Notes under the pieces: model-generated
The model's input: the letters and a program-made list of their open reading frames with translations, nothing else
Databases searched by the model: none
What the model was told of the DNA's origin: nothing
Shown: positions 53,261-63,277 of the stretch, in pieces
Numbering within the stretch: position 1 is the first letter of the stretch
Layout: every line of letters begins with the position of its first letter
From: Actinomycetaceae bacterium
Lineage (GTDB): Bacteria > Actinomycetota > Actinomycetes > Actinomycetales > Actinomycetaceae
Reading direction: 5' to 3'
Length of the DNA stretch: 64,000 nt
NCBI GenBank assembly: GCA_030538185.1
Contig: JAUNUK010000002.1
Location: 310,001-374,000, forward strand
Made by a program: the position numbers and the translations under genes

Positions 53261-54673
53261 ATGAGCAGGACCTTGGCGGAGAAAGTGTGGCAGGACCACA
53301 TAGTTAAAAAGGGTGAGGCTGGCACCCCTGACCTGCTGTATATCGACCTTCAGCTGTGCCACGAAGTGACCTCCCCGCAGGCTTTCGAGGGACTGCGTCT
53401 GGCAGGTCGCCCGGTTAGACGACCAGAGCTCACCATAGCTACTGAGGATCACAACACTCCCACCCTGGACATCGATCTGCCCATTGCTGACGAGACTTCG
53501 CGCACGCAGATAAATACCCTGCGCTCCAATGCGCAAGAATTCGGCGTGCGCCTGCACTCCTTGGGGGATGCAGACCAGGGCATTGTCCATGTCGTTGGTC
53601 CACAGCTTGGCCTCACTCAGCCAGGCATGACTATTGTCTGCGGTGACTCACACACGTCTACCCACGGGGCATTTGGCGCCCTGGCCTTCGGGATTGGAAC
53701 TTCCGAGGTTGAACACGTCTTGGCGACCCAGACACTTCCTCTGCAGCCTTTCAAGACCATGGCCATCAACATTAAAGGTGACTTACCTGCCGGTTCGACC
53801 GCGAAAGATATCGTCTTGGCTATTATCGCCAAGATTGGCACAGGTGGCGGACAAGGATATGTCCTGGAGTACCGCGGCAAAGCCATTGAGGACCTTTCAA
53901 TGGAAGGCCGTATGACCATTTGCAATATGTCTATCGAGGCCGGTGCTCGTGCAGGCATGATTGCTCCCGACGAGACCACCTTTGAGTACATTAAGGGACG
54001 CCCACACGCCCCCGAAGGCGAAGATTGGGAAGACGCCCTCGCCTATTGGAAGACTCTTAAAACCGATGAAGGTGCGCGCTTCGATGCCGAGGTGACCCTT
54101 GAGGCTGCCGATATCGAACCCTTCGTTACCTGGGGCACTAACCCCGGACAGGGCTTGCCGCTGTCCGGGCGAGTACCTAACCCCGAGGAAATTGCGGACG
54201 AAACCGCCCGTAATGCCGCCCAACGCGCCATTGACTACATGGGTCTCACACCCAATACCCCACTGCGCGATATCGCGGTAGACACCGTCTTCCTTGGTTC
54301 ATGCACCAATGGCCGCATTGAGGATTTGCGGGCAGCCGCCGACGTCTTGAAGGGCAAAAAAATTGCCGAGGGCGTACGGATGTTAGTCGTTCCCGGTTCA
54401 GCACGCGTGCGTTTGCAGGCCGAAGCCGAAGGACTTGACGTGGTGTTTAAAGACTTCGGTGCCGAGTGGCGCAATGCCGGATGCTCCATGTGTTTGGGGA
54501 TGAACCCAGACCAGTTGGCACCGGGTGAACGCTCTGCGTCCACATCAAACCGCAACTTTGAAGGCAGGCAAGGCAAGGGTGGTCGGACTCACCTGGTTTC
54601 CCCCTTGGTCGCCGCTGCGACTGCCGTGCGCGGCACCTTGTCCAGCCCTGCCGACCTGGTCGCACAGGCATAA
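53261..54673 (+). CDS. leuC: 3-isopropylmalate dehydratase large subunit
   Basis: LeuC is the 4Fe-4S aconitase-family large subunit that isomerises 2- to 3-isopropylmalate with LeuD. The cluster cysteines lie in [11 protein letters not shown] and [37 protein letters not shown] (quoted in part as [16 protein letters not shown]) is typical. ATG 53261 is preferred to ATG 53255, which sits too close to AGAGGA. The length is 470 aa. Confidence 0.97.
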   Translation: MSRTLAEKVWQDHIVKKGEAGTPDLLYIDLQLCHEVTSPQAFEGLRLAGRPVRRPELTIATEDHNTPTLDIDLPIADETSRTQINTLRSNAQEFGVRLHSLGDADQGIVHVVGPQLGLTQPGMTIVCGDSHTSTHGAFGALAFGIGTSEVEHVLATQTLPLQPFKTMAINIKGDLPAGSTAKDIVLAIIAKIGTGGGQGYVLEYRGKAIEDLSMEGRMTICNMSIEAGARAGMIAPDETTFEYIKGRPHAPEGEDWEDALAYWKTLKTDEGARFDAEVTLEAADIEPFVTWGTNPGQGLPLSGRVPNPEEIADETARNAAQRAIDYMGLTPNTPLRDIAVDTVFLGSCTNGRIEDLRAAADVLKGKKIAEGVRMLVVPGSARVRLQAEAEGLDVVFKDFGAEWRNAGCSMCLGMNPDQLAPGERSASTSNRNFEGRQGKGGRTHLVSPLVAAATAVRGTLSSPADLVAQA

Positions 54674-54699
54674 ACCTCGAGAAAGGATAGGAGAAAACA

Positions 54700-55362
54700 A
54701 TGGAAAAATTCATCTCTCACACCGGCATCGGGGTACCCCTGCGCAGGTCAAATGTGGATACAGACCAGATTATCCCCGCAGTGTTCCTAAAGCGCATCAC
54801 CCGAACGGGCTTTGAAGATGCCCTGTTTTCGGCCTGGCGCAACGATCCGAGCTTTGTGCTGAATCAAGAGGCATACTCTCAAGGTTCTGTCCTGGTTGCA
54901 GGACCAGACTTCGGCACGGGATCCTCTCGCGAACACGCCGTATGGGCGCTGAAAGACTACGGTTTCAAGGTCGTCCTGGCACCTACATTTGCAGACATCT
55001 TTCGCGGAAACTCGGGTAAACAAGGCCTGGTAGCTGGGGTTATTACCCGTGAAGACTGCGAACAGCTGTGGAAGCTGTTGGAAAGTGAACCGGGTGTGGA
55101 GATCACCGTTGACCTGGATAACCAGCTGGTCCACTGTGGGGCATTTACCTGCAGTTTTGAGATCGACGGTTACACGCGTTGGCGTCTCATGGAAGGTTTG
55201 GACGACATCTCGCTGACTCTCCAAAATGAAGCCGCCATTGAAAGCTACGAGGCCAAGCGCCCCGCGTGGAAGCCGAAAACTCTACCGGCAAAACACTTGC
55301 CTCCTGTCGCTATCGAGGCAGCCCGTCCGGTTGAGTTGGGCGCGAGTATCCCTCGGGCATGA
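54700..55362 (+). CDS. leuD: 3-isopropylmalate dehydratase small subunit
   Basis: LeuD (220 aa) is the swivelling domain partner of LeuC. Signatures are [33 protein letters not shown] and [14 protein letters not shown]. It starts 26 bp after leuC with a good AGGAG. The last 30 residues are a Pro/Ala-rich extension. Confidence 0.97.
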   Translation: MEKFISHTGIGVPLRRSNVDTDQIIPAVFLKRITRTGFEDALFSAWRNDPSFVLNQEAYSQGSVLVAGPDFGTGSSREHAVWALKDYGFKVVLAPTFADIFRGNSGKQGLVAGVITREDCEQLWKLLESEPGVEITVDLDNQLVHCGAFTCSFEIDGYTRWRLMEGLDDISLTLQNEAAIESYEAKRPAWKPKTLPAKHLPPVAIEAARPVELGASIPRA

Positions 55363-55371
55363 ATAGACGGT

Positions 55372-55414
55372 GTTGGTGGTTGTGTGGCTCAACTCGCAGT
55401 GCACAACCACCAAC
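55372..55414. terminator. Bidirectional terminator between leuD and glpD
   Basis: GTTGGTGGTTGTG (55372-55384) pairs perfectly over 13 bp with CACAACCACCAAC (55402-55414) around a 17-nt loop. It lies between convergent genes. There is no strong T-run. Confidence 0.7.
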
Positions 55415-55421
55415 GGATCCG

Positions 55422-56984
55422 TTATGCGCTGTCTAAGAGTGTGCGTCCAAGGTCCATGACTTCTTGGGCGAGTTCTTGTGCTTGTGACGCGTATTCAGGC
55501 GTTACGGCCAGACGGGTGCGGCGCGCAAGGAGGTCTTCAGTTTCTAAGGCCCCTTCGTGCAGGACACCAAAAAGCATCTGTGTTCCGGTAGCGGGCAGGT
55601 CTTCAACGAGGCGTTCTGCCAGGTGGGGGAATATGCGCCCCAATTCTTCAATGCGCGCGGCTTCTTTGCCGTAGTTTCGCTGGAACCACGGGTTAGGGGA
55701 TGAGGCGTTAATGATCTCTTTGGCTCCCGCACCGATGAGGCCCAGATCCTTGGTGTGGCACCTTCTTTGAATACCCAAGCGGCGGCAAGCCCCATCCACA
55801 GCATCTTGGGCCATTTGCCGGTAAGTCGTGAGTTTCCCTCCTGTGATCGTCAAGGGCAATCCAGGATCATCTAGGAGCACATGGTTGCGTGAAATATCGC
55901 AGGTGTCTGCGTCCTTTGAACGAATTAGAGGACGGATGCCAGCAAAGCGCCCCACAATATCCTCATCCCCAAGCTCCACGCCCAAGGAGCCATTGATGAC
56001 GCTCAAAATGAACTGTTCATCTTCCAAGGGAACTGGAGGATTAGAGGCATCGACTTCCTTGACCTCTACATCGGTCAAGCCGATCATTACTAAGCCGTCG
56101 GCTTGGGGGACTGCGAAAATGTACCTGCCGAAATGCTCAGGGACAGGCGAGGTGACGACCGCCCTCGGGTAGCCCAGGGCCTCGGCCTTTACCAGTACGT
56201 GTGAGCCTCGAGAGGGGGCCATTATGATCCTGGGATCGTAGTGTGCGGCCCAGACCCCAGTGGCATTGATGACTGTTCGCCCTCGCAACTCCAGATTGTG
56301 TCCGCCCAACTCGTCGTGAAGCTGGACGCGGTTTTCCGTCATGGATAAAACGCGTGCCCGGGTCACGATGCGCGCGCCAAATGCTGCTGCAGTGCGGGCA
56401 ACTGCCAGAACCAATCGGGCATCATCCACAAGCTGACCGTCCCAATACATGTCAGCGCCTCGTAGATTATCTGCGTCTAAACATGGGGCCAAGGCCAGTG
56501 CAGTTTTGGCGCTGATGCGGCTGGGGGAAGGCAGGATGTGCCGCGAAGTGTGCGAGGCCACCCGTAAGGCATTGCCCGCCTGCGCCCCGGCCCACCCAAG
56601 TAATCCAGCAAGGGGAGAAGTGGTGCTATCAAGGGGCAGTAAAAAAGGTGTTGAACAGGTCAGATGGGGGGCGATTTTCGTCAAAAGGTAGCGCCGCTCA
56701 ACTGCCGATTCATAGGCAATATCCACCTGTCCGGTGGCCAGGTATCTCAAACCACCATGGGCCAGCTTAGAAGACCAGCGAGAAGTCCCATTGGCCAGAT
56801 CGTTGGCTTCAACCAGTATTACCTTCAGGCCACGCATTGCAGCATCGAGGGCAACACCTGTTCCGGTTATTCCACCGCCCACCACAATAAGGTCAAAGAG
56901 GGTATCGCTGGCTTGGGCAAGATGCCTGGAGCGTTGCGGGGCATTGAGGGAAGACGACTTCAGTGTCAGTGCTGTCTCAGTCAT
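55422..56984 (-). CDS. glpD: Glycerol-3-phosphate dehydrogenase GlpD
   Basis: This 520-aa FAD enzyme oxidises glycerol-3-phosphate to dihydroxyacetone phosphate at the membrane. It has the N-terminal FAD motif IVVGGGITGTGVALDAA, then GTSRWSSKLAHGGLRYL, and a C-terminal GLPLTITGGKLTTYR motif. ATG 56984 lies 12 bp after the TetR gene, so the two are co-transcribed. The DHAP product is the precursor for the acyl/alkyl-DHAP chemistry suggested by the divergent neighbour. Confidence 0.95.
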   Translation of the reverse strand: MTETALTLKSSSLNAPQRSRHLAQASDTLFDLIVVGGGITGTGVALDAAMRGLKVILVEANDLANGTSRWSSKLAHGGLRYLATGQVDIAYESAVERRYLLTKIAPHLTCSTPFLLPLDSTTSPLAGLLGWAGAQAGNALRVASHTSRHILPSPSRISAKTALALAPCLDADNLRGADMYWDGQLVDDARLVLAVARTAAAFGARIVTRARVLSMTENRVQLHDELGGHNLELRGRTVINATGVWAAHYDPRIIMAPSRGSHVLVKAEALGYPRAVVTSPVPEHFGRYIFAVPQADGLVMIGLTDVEVKEVDASNPPVPLEDEQFILSVINGSLGVELGDEDIVGRFAGIRPLIRSKDADTCDISRNHVLLDDPGLPLTITGGKLTTYRQMAQDAVDGACRRLGIQRRCHTKDLGLIGAGAKEIINASSPNPWFQRNYGKEAARIEELGRIFPHLAERLVEDLPATGTQMLFGVLHEGALETEDLLARRTRLAVTPEYASQAQELAQEVMDLGRTLLDSA

Positions 56985-56996
56985 GACTGCCTGCCT

Positions 56997-57617
56997 CTAA
57001 CGCATACGGCGAGGTGCCAGGTAGGAATCAAAGAGAAAAGCAATCTCTTTGAGTAGGGCCTCAAGGTTGGTTCCTGGTTCGTCAAGAATTCCTGAGGAAA
57101 TGAGGTGTTTTGATACATGCATTAATAATGCGGTCGTTAAACTGGGATCTCTAGTGCCAATAGACCCATCTGCGGCACCCGCAGAAAGATACTTGCGCAG
57201 GATTCCAGTAAACAGGGCATGTGAACGCTCGAGGTATTGCGTGGCATAGGGCTCAGGTAGTTCTGAGTTAGTCGCAAGCACTCGCGGGATCAGCCTGTTT
57301 TGCCCAGCGATGGACACAAAGTTCGTCAGCAAAGTGACCAGTCTTTGTCTGAATGTTCCTTTGTTGGCCAGGTCAACAGCTTGTTTTAACCTCATTCTTA
57401 ACTCGCGTTCATGGGTGTCGAGTATGAGGTTTTCTGCGCTTTCCCAGCGTCGATAGATGGTCATCCTGGATACGCCCGCACGGCGCGCAATCTCGGTTAC
57501 AGTCGCGCCCCTAATTCCCTTGTCGATAATGCACTCGCGCGTGGCATCCATGACTTTGGTCTCTGAAACGGTCTCCGCCACTGGAGTCTCCTCCGTCTTA
57601 GTTACATTTTTCGGCAC
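56997..57617 (-). CDS. TetR family regulator of the glycerolipid cluster
   Basis: The 206-aa protein has an N-terminal extension of about 20 residues and then the helix-turn-helix (TVTEIARRAGVSRMTIYRRWES). It lies between glpD, in the same operon, and the divergent FAD oxidase gene, only 43 bp away. The layout equals that of Rv2249c-Rv2252 in M. tuberculosis as I recall. It probably represses both directions from the short intergenic region. Confidence 0.9.
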   Translation of the reverse strand: MPKNVTKTEETPVAETVSETKVMDATRECIIDKGIRGATVTEIARRAGVSRMTIYRRWESAENLILDTHERELRMRLKQAVDLANKGTFRQRLVTLLTNFVSIAGQNRLIPRVLATNSELPEPYATQYLERSHALFTGILRKYLSAGAADGSIGTRDPSLTTALLMHVSKHLISSGILDEPGTNLEALLKEIAFLFDSYLAPRRMR

Positions 57618-57660
57618 AAAAAGCTGTTACAAAACGTGATCTCATGTCACACTATATCGC

Positions 57661-59334
57661 ATGGGTCACAATATCACTGCATCAATTGAGCGTTCAGTTT
57701 GGTGGGGCTGGGGACAGGAATCCCACCCCAGGAATATTCCTCCGGCCGTCTGGCCATTCTTGAAACGAGAATTCGGCATAGTTCCCAGCACTCAACGCAA
57801 AGATCCTGTCCCAATAGACAGTGTCGACGTGCCGCCCTCGGCCTTGGAAGAAACCGTTATATCTGAACTGATGGGGATCCTCGGGTCGACGAACGTGAAA
57901 ACCGATCGCCACACGCGTATTACACATGCCTCAGGTAAGTCTTACCCCGATATGTATCGTCTGCGTACTGGAAATGCCAGGCACGCCCCAGACGCGGTGT
58001 TATATCCCAGCACCGAAGAACAGATCATGCAGATTTTTCAGGCGGCAGAAGATCACGATTTAGCTGTTGTGCCCTTCGGTGGTGGGACCTCGGTTGTGGG
58101 AGGTTTGGAGCCTTTAAAGAATGGAAAAAAGGCCGTCGTCTGTATTGATATGCGCAGGTTTAATGAACTTATCCATATTGACCCAGTGTCGAACCTGGCA
58201 AGGGTTCAGGCGGGTATGCGAGGTCCCGAACTCGAATTTGCGCTACAGCGGCAAGGGTTCACCCTGGGGCATATTCCGCAGTCTCACCAAGAGGCGACTA
58301 TCGGCGGCTATATTGCCACCCGTTCAGCCGGTCAAGCCAGTACCGGATACGGACGTTCGGATGCCCTGGTCAGAGGGCTGACTATGGTGAGTCCTGCAGG
58401 CACAATAACCCTGGGAAATAGGGCACCTTCAACTGCGGCAGGCCCACAGTTGATGGAAGCGCTGATCGGTTCCGAGGGGACGATGGGAATCATCACCGAA
58501 ATCACCCTCGAAGTCGTCGAAAAGCCGACGCATACCGAATATGCCTCCTGGGCTTTCGCCTCATGGGAGCAGGCTGCCACGGCCTTTCGTAGGCTCTATC
58601 AAGAGTGCGGTCCCGGCATGGTGCCCCATGTGTGCCGCCTGTCTGACGAGGAAGAAACCCGTGACACCTTGATCATGGCAGGAAAAATTGGCCAGTTCTT
58701 GTTGAAAATTCTCAAGGCTCGCTCAATGGACACCCCCTGCATCTCCCTGTTCTTGTGGGAAGACACCAATAAATCGAAGGCGAAGTACCGTAAACGCATA
58801 TGCGAAAGAGTCTTGCGGGCTGCGGGAGGGAAACGACTACCGAAGCTCTTGGCCGAAAAATGGGAGTCGGGACGTTTTTCCGGCCCCTACCTACGCGATG
58901 CCTTAATGTCCGAGGGCGTCTTGGTGGACACCTTGGAAACAGCGACAACCTGGAACAACCTAAACACTGTGTACCGGGCAGTCCAAGAGGCAATCCAACA
59001 AGTGGGTGCGCAACAAGGGCATAAAACCTTGGTTCAGTGCCATATCTCGCACGTTTACAGGAGTGGCGCATCCTTGTATTACACCTTCTTGACCCAGGAA
59101 AATGAGGATCCCTTGGCCCAGTGGCAGGCCATCAAGACAGCCGCCTGCCAAGCCATCGTCGCCGCTGGTGGGACCATTACGCACCACCACGGGGTAGGGC
59201 GTGACCACCTCCCTTACGTCATGCCCGAATTTGGGTATCTAGGGACACAGATCCTGTCCGATATGAAAGCCCGTTTAGATCCGCACGCCATATTGAATCC
59301 AGGGAAACTGATCCCCGCCCTCGGCAATGAATAG
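57661..59334 (+). CDS. FAD-binding oxidase, alkyl-DHAP synthase-like
   Basis: The 557-aa protein has the PCMH-type FAD domain (VVPFGGGTSVVGGLEP, HIPQSHQEATIGGYIATRSAGQ, LIGSEGTMGIITEITLEV) and a C-terminal cap ending THHHGVGRDHLPYV and LDPHAILNPGKL, as in alkylglycerone-phosphate synthases. It starts WWGWGQE, a family hallmark. Ether-lipid synthesis is possible but unproven in actinobacteria. No RBS precedes ATG 57661 and CTATAT lies at 57652-57657, so the mRNA may be leaderless. Confidence 0.88.
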   Translation: MGHNITASIERSVWWGWGQESHPRNIPPAVWPFLKREFGIVPSTQRKDPVPIDSVDVPPSALEETVISELMGILGSTNVKTDRHTRITHASGKSYPDMYRLRTGNARHAPDAVLYPSTEEQIMQIFQAAEDHDLAVVPFGGGTSVVGGLEPLKNGKKAVVCIDMRRFNELIHIDPVSNLARVQAGMRGPELEFALQRQGFTLGHIPQSHQEATIGGYIATRSAGQASTGYGRSDALVRGLTMVSPAGTITLGNRAPSTAAGPQLMEALIGSEGTMGIITEITLEVVEKPTHTEYASWAFASWEQAATAFRRLYQECGPGMVPHVCRLSDEEETRDTLIMAGKIGQFLLKILKARSMDTPCISLFLWEDTNKSKAKYRKRICERVLRAAGGKRLPKLLAEKWESGRFSGPYLRDALMSEGVLVDTLETATTWNNLNTVYRAVQEAIQQVGAQQGHKTLVQCHISHVYRSGASLYYTFLTQENEDPLAQWQAIKTAACQAIVAAGGTITHHHGVGRDHLPYVMPEFGYLGTQILSDMKARLDPHAILNPGKLIPALGNE

Positions 59335-59369
59335 AAGCACGTGAGAGGCAGAGAAAAAGGAGGGTAGCC

Positions 59370-60290
59370 GTGGATGCGCCCAAAGAAGTAACACTGGTAG
59401 TAAACCCCGTAGCGGGAGGTGGCGTATCTGCCAGATCTGCCAATGATGTTTTGCGCGCCCTGCGTTCTTTGGGGCTTCAGGTCAGGCCCGTGCGCCCTAC
59501 AAGCGCCGAGGCCACGCGCCGTTTCGTCGCCTCTGTGGATTCTGGGGGCGTGGTTGTTGCCCTGGGCGGGGACGGATTTATGCGCTGGGTCGCCGCTGGG
59601 TGTTTGGAATCGGGTGCGGTAATGGCTCCGCTGCCAGGTGGCAGGGGCAATGATTTATGTCGCTACCTGGGTGTGCCCCTTGAGCCTGTTGAGGCGGCCT
59701 TGGCCTTGGAACACGCCACTAAACGTAAGGTCGACGTCGGGTGCGCCAACGGTGAGGTTTTCTTAGGCATGGCGTCAATGGGATGGGACACCTGGGCAAA
59801 TCGCTACGCCAATGAATTCACCTCTTTTGGGCCGCTTGCTTATGTTGCAGGGGCGATAAAAGCGGCAATCACGTACCGACCAACCCGTTTCATGTTGAGG
59901 ACGCCAGGGCCACAAGCATCGATTCAAAGTGCGCTGGATTCTTCACAAGAGGCGGCAGAGGTGAGTGAAGAACGCGTAGCTTGGCTCCTAGACGTCGGAA
60001 ACACCGGGCGATACGGGGGAGGGTTGATAATGTGCCCCAAGGCCTCTATCACGGATGGGATTTTGGACATCGTCTCTATTGGTCCAGTGGGCCGTGTGCC
60101 GTTTTTCAAACTGGTTTTGCAAGCCTTCAAGGGCACGCATGTGGAACACTCGGCGGTCAGCGAGACCTTCGTCAGACGCGTCCATATAGCCAGTGACAAA
60201 CCGACTGAAGTGTGGGCGGATGGTGACCATATAACGGACCTACCAGCGAGTATTGAAGTCAAACATGGAGCCTTAGAGATTCTGGCGTAA
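59370..60290 (+). CDS. Diacylglycerol-kinase-family lipid kinase, altered GGDG loop
   Basis: The 306-aa protein has the DAGK catalytic layout: LVVNPVAGGG, ALGGDGF, PLPGGRGNDLCRYL, a C-terminal TDGILDIVSIGPV and WADGDHI. The usual GGDGT-x-x-E is GGDGFMRW here, so Thr and the conserved acidic residue are absent, and IPxGTGND reads LPGGRGND. Activity may be altered. It follows the FAD oxidase by 35 bp. The mycobacterial counterpart Rv2252 is linked to phospholipid and phosphatidylinositol mannoside synthesis, as I recall. Confidence 0.88.
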   Translation: MDAPKEVTLVVNPVAGGGVSARSANDVLRALRSLGLQVRPVRPTSAEATRRFVASVDSGGVVVALGGDGFMRWVAAGCLESGAVMAPLPGGRGNDLCRYLGVPLEPVEAALALEHATKRKVDVGCANGEVFLGMASMGWDTWANRYANEFTSFGPLAYVAGAIKAAITYRPTRFMLRTPGPQASIQSALDSSQEAAEVSEERVAWLLDVGNTGRYGGGLIMCPKASITDGILDIVSIGPVGRVPFFKLVLQAFKGTHVEHSAVSETFVRRVHIASDKPTEVWADGDHITDLPASIEVKHGALEILA

Positions 60291-60340
60291 AATCGAGGAC
60301 AGTCCATCACGTGACTGGAATCTAGGGAAGGCAATGTCAG

Positions 60341-61663
60341 ATGAGTTCTGTTTTGCGAGTCAACGGCGGCCGTCCGCTGCAAGGCACAATAACAGTCCGT
60401 GGCGCCAAGAATTTCGTATCAAAAGCAATGGTAGCAGCCCTTTTAGGGTCCACACCTTCCACTTTACGGCAGGTTCCACTGATCAGAGACGTGGACGTGG
60501 TTTCGGGGCTGCTCAGTTTGCACGGCGTACAGGTTGATTACAACCAGGCCGAGGGCGTTTTGCGCATGGACTGTGGCAATGTTCGCTTGGCTGATGAACA
60601 CGAAGTCAATGCGCATGCAGGCTCCTCGCGTATTCCGATCCTCTTTTGTGGACCGCTGTTGCACAGATTGGGGGAAGCATTCATCCCAGACTTGGGGGGA
60701 TGCGCCATTGGCGGACGCCCTATTGATTTTCACCTCAATACTTTGCAGTCTTTTGGAGCCAGTATCGAGCAGCGTGAAAACGGTTACCATCTGCGGGCAC
60801 CGGGCAGATTGAAAGGGACTCAGGTCGAGTTGCCCTATCCGTCGATTGGCGCCACGGAACAAACCCTGTTGACGGCTGTGACGGCACAAGGCCTGACCGA
60901 ACTGCGCAATGCGGCAGTGGAACCAGAGATCATGGACTTGGTCGCAGTGCTACAAAAAATGGGTGCGATCATTTCCGTGGACACTGACCGCACCATCAGG
61001 GTCGAGGGCGTTGAAGAACTGGATGGCTACACGCATACGGCACTGTCGGACCGAATTGAGGCCGCTTCTTGGGCTGCTGCGGCACTTGCCACCGGCGGGG
61101 ACATTACTGTCAACGGTGCGAACCAGGCCGATATGATGACCTTCCTCAACACCTTCCGCAAGGTCGGTGGCGCTTTCGAGATTCGAGACGACGCCATACG
61201 TTTCTTTCATCCTGGTGGTTCACTGAACTCGATTGTTTTGGAAACCAATGTGCACCCTGGTTTCATGACGGATTGGCAGCAGCCTCTCGTGGTCGCCTTA
61301 ACCCAAGCTGATGGCCTATCGATTGTGCATGAAACCGTGTACGAAAACCGTTTCGGCTTCACCCAGGCCCTGCGAGACATGGGCGCCAATATCCAGGTCT
61401 ACCGTGAATGTCTGGGTGGTTTACGCTGCCGTTTCGGCGCCAAGAACTACTACCACTCGGCCGTTATCTCTGGGCCAACACCGCTCAAGGGTGCCGACAT
61501 TGTGGTGCCTGACCTGCGCGGAGGTTTTTCGCACCTCATTGCTGCCTTGGCGGCGCAAGGGCAAAGCACCGTAACAGGTATCGACATTATTAACCGCGGC
61601 TACGAACACTTCATGACCAAGTTAGCTGCCTTGAATGCCGATGTTGAAATGGTGGCGTCCTAG
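60341..61663 (+). CDS. murA: UDP-N-acetylglucosamine 1-carboxyvinyltransferase
   Basis: MurA (440 aa) performs the first committed step of peptidoglycan synthesis using PEP. The catalytic Cys is present in LGGCAIGGRPIDFHL, the position that makes MurA fosfomycin-sensitive. RGAKNFVSKAMVAALL replaces the more common GAKNAALP segment at the N-terminus. VHPGFMTDWQQP is the fold's C-terminal signature. AGGGAAGG lies 9 nt before ATG 60341. Confidence 0.96.
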   Translation: MSSVLRVNGGRPLQGTITVRGAKNFVSKAMVAALLGSTPSTLRQVPLIRDVDVVSGLLSLHGVQVDYNQAEGVLRMDCGNVRLADEHEVNAHAGSSRIPILFCGPLLHRLGEAFIPDLGGCAIGGRPIDFHLNTLQSFGASIEQRENGYHLRAPGRLKGTQVELPYPSIGATEQTLLTAVTAQGLTELRNAAVEPEIMDLVAVLQKMGAIISVDTDRTIRVEGVEELDGYTHTALSDRIEAASWAAAALATGGDITVNGANQADMMTFLNTFRKVGGAFEIRDDAIRFFHPGGSLNSIVLETNVHPGFMTDWQQPLVVALTQADGLSIVHETVYENRFGFTQALRDMGANIQVYRECLGGLRCRFGAKNYYHSAVISGPTPLKGADIVVPDLRGGFSHLIAALAAQGQSTVTGIDIINRGYEHFMTKLAALNADVEMVAS

Positions 61664-61690
61664 TCATTGTCTGCTTGTCCTGTCTCGCCC

Positions 61691-63277
61691 TTACCACATG
61701 CGCGAGGCTTGATCGAAGAACTCTCGTTCCCAGGTACAGGCATCCAGGTACGCCATGGCGGCGCGCGCACGCTCTTCGGCTGATGCCCTCTCCAGTGCCT
61801 TTTCTACCAAGACAATGGCCTCAGTGGTTGCGTTCAAAAAATCCTCATTGCGGTACTCATCAATCCACGCCCTATAGGGGTGATCAACGCGATTGAGTTT
61901 GGCTATCTGGAGGCCAATTTCGCAGTACAACCAAAAGCAGGGCAGTACGGCAGCAGCCCCAACAGCGTAAGAGTCCCCAATCGCCGCAAGTTTTAACATA
62001 GAGGTGTACCCCGAGGTTACAGGCGATATGCCCCCTGTTCGACCCCTGTCTTTCAGCCAGGTCATGTGCAGGTTTTGTTCTTCAGCCAAAGCAGCTTGTG
62101 CACAACCCGCCCAAAAGTGTTGAGTGGGCACATCGGGTGCTTTCACCGATACCGCAGCCAAGGCACGAGAGTATTCCTCAAGGTAGTAGGCGTCTTGATT
62201 GAGGTAGGTTTCGAACTCTTCTTTTGGCAGGTTGCCTTCGCTGAGGTGCCTGACAAAGTCCAGGTCCAGGATCTCCATCCAGATGGGTTCACCGGCCTGC
62301 CACAGCGCCTTGGTCCACGCCCCTGCGACAGGAATTTGTCCCGAGGGCGGTGTCTTTGTTGGCGCCGTCCACAACTTAGCAAGAACGTGGTCACCAGGGT
62401 CTTCCCAGTGCGAAAACTCCTGGGTGCGATGCGCCCAAGGCTGGTTGTTCGCTGCCCTTTCCAAACGCCTTGCCCTGTGGGAATGATCAACTGGCCCGTG
62501 GCCTTTCCCAACCAAAAGAGCTTGACCGTTGTCTATGGCCTCCCACAGCCAACGAGTAGCCCAGGAAAGTGCAGCCGCTTCACTGGTGTCGATGCACAGC
62601 CTGGTTGCCAGGGCAGAGGACAGTGAACAACCGGTGCCATGTGTAGATGATGTGTTTAGACGTGGAACATCAAGTTGAGACACCGTTCCATCAGGACCGA
62701 TAAGGGCGTTGGATGCCAGATCGGAATCCAAATGTCCACCTTTGACGACGACGCTCACGCCCAAGTCTGAAGCCACCTGGTGCCCCTGTTGTAGTGCCTG
62801 GGCGAAAGTGGTGGCCGGCTGTGCACCTGCAATCACTGCCAGTTCTGGAATGTTTGGTGTGATAACGGTTGCGCATTTCAAGAATTCGCATAAGGCCGCC
62901 TCAGCCTGGGGCTCAAGTAAGCGATCCCCGGAGGTTGCGACCATGACCGGGTCGATGACGACGACATTAACGGGGTTGTTGTCCATCCACGCCCCAAGCG
63001 CATCGATCAGTTCAACGGAACCGAGCATTCCGATTTTAATGGCGTCAATCTGCACATCATCACTAACTGAATCCAGTTGTTTGCGTAGGAATGTAGGTGA
63101 CAAAGGTTCTATTGCCTGAACCCCGCAAGTGTTTTGTGCCAACACAGCCGTAATAACCGAAAGGCCGAAACCGCCGGCTGCCTGGATGGATTTCAGATCT
63201 GCCTGGGCACCTGCACCCCCGGTCGGGTCGGTTCCGGCAATCGATAAAATACGCGGAATAGAGGGCTTAGTTGACAT
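61691..63277 (-). CDS. thiD: ThiD-TenA fusion (HMP kinase / thiaminase II)
   Basis: The 528-aa fusion has hydroxymethylpyrimidine(-phosphate) kinase at residues about 1-265 (SIAGTDPTGGAGAQADLK, DPVMVATSGDRLL, THGTGCSLSSALA) and TenA aminopyrimidine hydrolase at about 300-528 (FETYLNQDAYYLEEYSRAL, AEEQNLH, LPCFWLYCEIG, EYRNEDF). It combines pyrimidine salvage and phosphorylation for thiamine synthesis. GGAGGA precedes ATG 63277 inside the end of thiE, which it overlaps by 11 bp. Confidence 0.96.
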   Translation of the reverse strand: MSTKPSIPRILSIAGTDPTGGAGAQADLKSIQAAGGFGLSVITAVLAQNTCGVQAIEPLSPTFLRKQLDSVSDDVQIDAIKIGMLGSVELIDALGAWMDNNPVNVVVIDPVMVATSGDRLLEPQAEAALCEFLKCATVITPNIPELAVIAGAQPATTFAQALQQGHQVASDLGVSVVVKGGHLDSDLASNALIGPDGTVSQLDVPRLNTSSTHGTGCSLSSALATRLCIDTSEAAALSWATRWLWEAIDNGQALLVGKGHGPVDHSHRARRLERAANNQPWAHRTQEFSHWEDPGDHVLAKLWTAPTKTPPSGQIPVAGAWTKALWQAGEPIWMEILDLDFVRHLSEGNLPKEEFETYLNQDAYYLEEYSRALAAVSVKAPDVPTQHFWAGCAQAALAEEQNLHMTWLKDRGRTGGISPVTSGYTSMLKLAAIGDSYAVGAAAVLPCFWLYCEIGLQIAKLNRVDHPYRAWIDEYRNEDFLNATTEAIVLVEKALERASAEERARAAMAYLDACTWEREFFDQASRMW

